Of a DNA stretch of 17,341 nucleotides, positions 16,002-17,341 are shown one piece after another. The notes beneath the pieces are model-generated. The model saw only the letters and a list, made by a program, of their open reading frames with translations. It ran no database searches and was not told the DNA's origin. Source of the DNA: CAZVRZ01 sp964629965 (GTDB taxonomy: Bacteria; Chloroflexota; Anaerolineae; Anaerolineales; UBA4823); the NCBI GenBank assembly GCA_964629965.1, contig CAZVRZ010000117.1, positions 1-17,341 on the forward strand, written 5' to 3'. A program made the translations under genes and the position numbers. Each line of letters starts with the position of its first letter. Position 1 is the first letter of the stretch.

Positions 16002-17054
16002 TTATACCCAACCTTGATGAACCAGTAGTTCAGCATTATAGATTGATCCTCCTGCCGCGCCACGAATAGTGTTGTGCGAGAGCACAACGAATTTCACATG
16101 GAATATGGGGTCTAGACGAACGCGTCCAACCGTTGTGGTCATGCCATTTCCAACAAGACGATCCAATCTTGGCTGAGGTCGATCGATTTCAGAGCGTACC
16201 ACGATCACAGGATGTGGGGCAGACGGCAGATCGGCGCTCTCAACCGGAGAATGATAGTCTTGTAAAACCTTGATCGCTTTTTCTGGTGAAACGGGAGAAG
16301 CGAATTCCACGCTAGCACAAACCGTGTGCCCATCGGTCACTGCCACACGGTTCGCGTGAGCCGATATTTGCAATGGCGATAATATTAGCTGATCGCCTTT
16401 TACTTCGCCGAGCATTTTGCGCGGTTCCCACTCGACTTTTTCTTCTTCTCCTGAAACGTATGGAATGACATTATCTAGAATATCCATGGATGCCACACCA
16501 GGATATCCCGCTCCTGAGAGAGCCTGCAAGGAGACAACCAAGGCTTTCCTTAATCCAAAAGCTTCATCAAGAGCCTTAAACGCGATGGTGAAACCTGTAC
16601 TGGTACAATTAGGGTTTGTTATGATGCCTCCCGACCATCCCCGTAGGCGTTGTTGAGATGCCAGCAGTTTGCTGTGATCGGGATTGATTTCGGGTAGAAG
16701 CAAAGGTACATCAGGATCCTTGCGATAGGCAGATGCATTTGAGCATACCAGCATCCCGGCCCGGGCAAACTCGGGTTCTACCTGCAGAGCCTCGCTTGCT
16801 GGTAATGCCGAAAATGCAATACGCGCCTGGGCCGCATCGGGCGTGGTCGGTTGAACAATCATATTCGCTGCCCAACCAGGCATAGGTTCTGATAACAGCC
16901 AACGGCAGGTCTCACGATAAGGTTTGCCGGCTGATCGTTCTGAGCCGGTGATGGCAACTACTTCGAACCATGGATGAAAATCTAAGCGTTGAATAAATCG
17001 CTGGCCTACGCTGCCAGTAGCTCCTAAAACAACCACAGGGATACGTTTCGACAT
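16002..17054 (-). CDS. asd: Aspartate-semialdehyde dehydrogenase
   Basis: 350 residues from the ATG at 17054, with GGAGG at 17061-17065 as ribosome site 6 nt upstream. A longer frame from 17093 would start inside the terminator hairpin and add residues foreign to the family. It catalyses NADPH-dependent reduction of aspartyl phosphate to aspartate semialdehyde, the branch point to lysine, threonine, methionine and diaminopimelate. Features: nucleotide-binding VVVLGATGSVGQRFIQ (7-22), catalytic Cys150 in ITNPNCTSTG, LQALSGAGYPG, and HANRVAVTDGHT, which holds the active-site histidine. The NPNCTST and HANRV-TDGH forms match the archaeal/fungal-type branch, found also in Chloroflexota, more than the E. 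coli type. It is flanked by its own promoter and terminator; a putative threonine-sensing leader (17082-17210) precedes it. Confidence 0.94.
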   Translation of the reverse strand: MSKRIPVVVLGATGSVGQRFIQRLDFHPWFEVVAITGSERSAGKPYRETCRWLLSEPMPGWAANMIVQPTTPDAAQARIAFSALPASEALQVEPEFARAGMLVCSNASAYRKDPDVPLLLPEINPDHSKLLASQQRLRGWSGGIITNPNCTSTGFTIAFKALDEAFGLRKALVVSLQALSGAGYPGVASMDILDNVIPYVSGEEEKVEWEPRKMLGEVKGDQLILSPLQISAHANRVAVTDGHTVCASVEFASPVSPEKAIKVLQDYHSPVESADLPSAPHPVIVVRSEIDRPQPRLDRLVGNGMTTTVGRVRLDPIFHVKFVVLSHNTIRGAAGGSIYNAELLVHQGWV

Positions 17055-17075
17055 AAGATGCCTCCATTTTGAAAA

Positions 17076-17108
17076 AATGAAAGCACCCCACATTGATTGT
17101 GGGGTGCT
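17076..17108 (-). terminator. Intrinsic terminator in the asd leader (attenuator stem)
   Basis: A perfect 11-bp stem, AGCACCCCACA (17108-17098) with TGTGGGGTGCT (17092-17082), closes a 5-base loop and is followed on the minus strand by TTCATTTTTTC. The stem is GC-rich. It lies only 27 nt before the asd start and downstream of the asd promoter, so it can only make sense as a conditional terminator for asd or, less likely, as the end of a short independent transcript. Confidence 0.8.
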
Positions 17109-17208
17109 GGTGTGCCAGGTAAGTTGGTTTTTGGATTTTTACTTTCTTTTCCTGTTCACGCAATACAACCCCACCAGATATCCGGGGGTAGTAGTGCGCA
17201 TGGTGAAC
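17099..17208 (-). promoter_or_regulatory. Putative threonine attenuator with alternative RNA pairings upstream of asd
   Basis: Three segments of the leader RNA can pair in exclusive ways. Segment 1, ACUACCCC (17192-17185, covering the last two Thr codons), pairs with segment 2, GGGGUUGU (17172-17165), over 8 positions with one U-U mismatch; an outer stem GUUCAC (17208-17203) with GUGAAC (17159-17154) encloses them. Segment 2 in the form GUGGGGU (17174-17168) also pairs perfectly over 7 bp with ACCCCAC (17105-17099), the 5' arm of the terminator. A ribosome stalled at the Thr codons would mask segment 1, free segment 2 and break the terminator. The pairings are seen in the sequence; the mechanism is inferred from known thr, his and trp attenuators. 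No ribosome site before the leader ORF is strong. Confidence 0.5.
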
Positions 17209-17210
17209 AT
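17139..17210 (-). CDS. Putative 23-residue Thr-rich leader peptide of asd
   Basis: A 24-codon ORF (ATG at 17210, TAA at 17139-17141) lies between the asd promoter and the leader terminator. It begins MFTMRTTTPGYLVG and ends VNRKRK; Thr is 4 of 23 residues, three of them consecutive (ACT ACT ACC at 17195-17187). A second in-frame ATG at 17201 would give a 20-residue version beginning MRTTTPG. Translation would serve to sense charged tRNA-Thr rather than make a functional product. Neither ATG has a good Shine-Dalgarno sequence, the main weakness of the call. Thr content is lower than in the E. coli thr leader, but position, size and overlap with the RNA pairings fit. Confidence 0.45.
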   Translation of the reverse strand: MFTMRTTTPGYLVGLYCVNRKRK

Positions 17211-17244
17211 TGCCACAAAACAAAGCCAGATCATATTGGGCGCA

Positions 17245-17273
17245 ACTATAACAGACATATTTTTGGAAGTCAA
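17245..17273 (-). promoter_or_regulatory. Sigma-70/SigA-type promoter of asd
   Basis: On the minus strand TTGACT (-35, 17273-17268) and TATAGT (-10, 17250-17245) each match the consensus at 5 of 6 positions and are separated by exactly 17 nt. A TG one base before the -10 box makes it an extended -10 promoter. Transcription should start near 17235-17239, giving a leader of about 185 nt before asd and about 25-30 nt before the leader ORF. Confidence 0.75.
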
Positions 17274-17341
17274 GTTATTCTCACCAAGGGATTCCGCAGT
17301 AAGTCCAATAATAGAAGGAAAGGGGATGCACAGCGGAGGTC

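Noticed and set aside
17055..17093. Longer asd start at 17093
   Set aside because: It would begin inside the terminator stem; the ATG at 17054 has a GGAGG 6 nt upstream and gives the usual N-terminus.
16912..17223. Open frame of 103 codons on the minus strand across the asd leader and start
   Set aside because: It runs out of frame through the conserved N-terminus of asd and through the terminator hairpin, has no family likeness, and its composition is that of a shadow frame.
17082..17240. Lysine riboswitch or T-box in the asd leader
   Set aside because: The leader is too short for a lysine riboswitch, and I see no T-box bulge sequence (TGGNACC type) or stem I; the peptide-based attenuator explains the elements better.
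1..17341. CRISPR array, insertion sequence, tRNA or rRNA gene
   Set aside because: No regularly spaced repeats, transposase motifs, terminal inverted repeats, cloverleaf candidates or rRNA signatures were seen; the longest gene-free stretch is under 300 bases.

Overview
The window is about half GC and gene-dense. Short gaps and ATGA start/stop overlaps bind the genes into two convergent blocks plus an independently controlled gene at the right edge. The gene types suggest a member of the Chloroflexota, probably Anaerolineae-like: a class III cyclase fused to a signalling ATPase, a xanthine-dehydrogenase-type molybdenum hydroxylase, a Thr/Pro-rich lipoprotein ending in an SH3-like domain, a GH78 rhamnosidase, and several unrecognised two-helix membrane proteins. 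This assignment is inference from style; no rRNA or other taxonomic marker is present.

Plus strand, 1-7552: a molybdenum hydroxylase locus. It starts with the C-terminal half of the molybdopterin-binding large subunit, cut by the window edge. Next come a class IIIb adenylate/guanylate cyclase with an AAA-type ATPase, an XdhC/CoxI-family maturation factor, a GT-C-type membrane glycosyltransferase, one protein that fuses the FAD subunit to the [2Fe-2S] subunit (FAD part first), and a small two-helix membrane protein. The cyclase, XdhC and glycosyltransferase genes overlap by ATGA, so translation is probably coupled. Large subunit plus FAD/Fe-S fusion would make a complete hydroxylase; the XdhC protein would prepare its cofactor. 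The cyclase and glycosyltransferase are unexpected guests.

Minus strand, 15844 down to 7585: six genes in one direction with gaps of 2-44 nt. They encode an SH3-domain lipoprotein, a GH78 alpha-L-rhamnosidase, a nucleoside hydrolase, an unrecognised membrane protein whose N-terminus resembles the first subdomain of MreB, a class III aminotransferase, and an RsmF-type rRNA cytosine methyltransferase. The nucleoside hydrolase could in principle release bases that the hydroxylase oxidises, but no direct link is shown.

Minus strand, 17273 down to 15918: asd (aspartate-semialdehyde dehydrogenase) with its own promoter and terminator. The roughly 185-nt leader is the most interesting part of the window. 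It has a near-consensus extended -10 promoter, a 23-codon ORF with three consecutive threonine codons, and a strong intrinsic terminator just before the asd ribosome binding site. Mutually exclusive base pairings link the Thr codons, the middle of the leader ORF and the terminator stem. This is the layout of a ribosome-mediated attenuator that senses threonine, here placed on asd.
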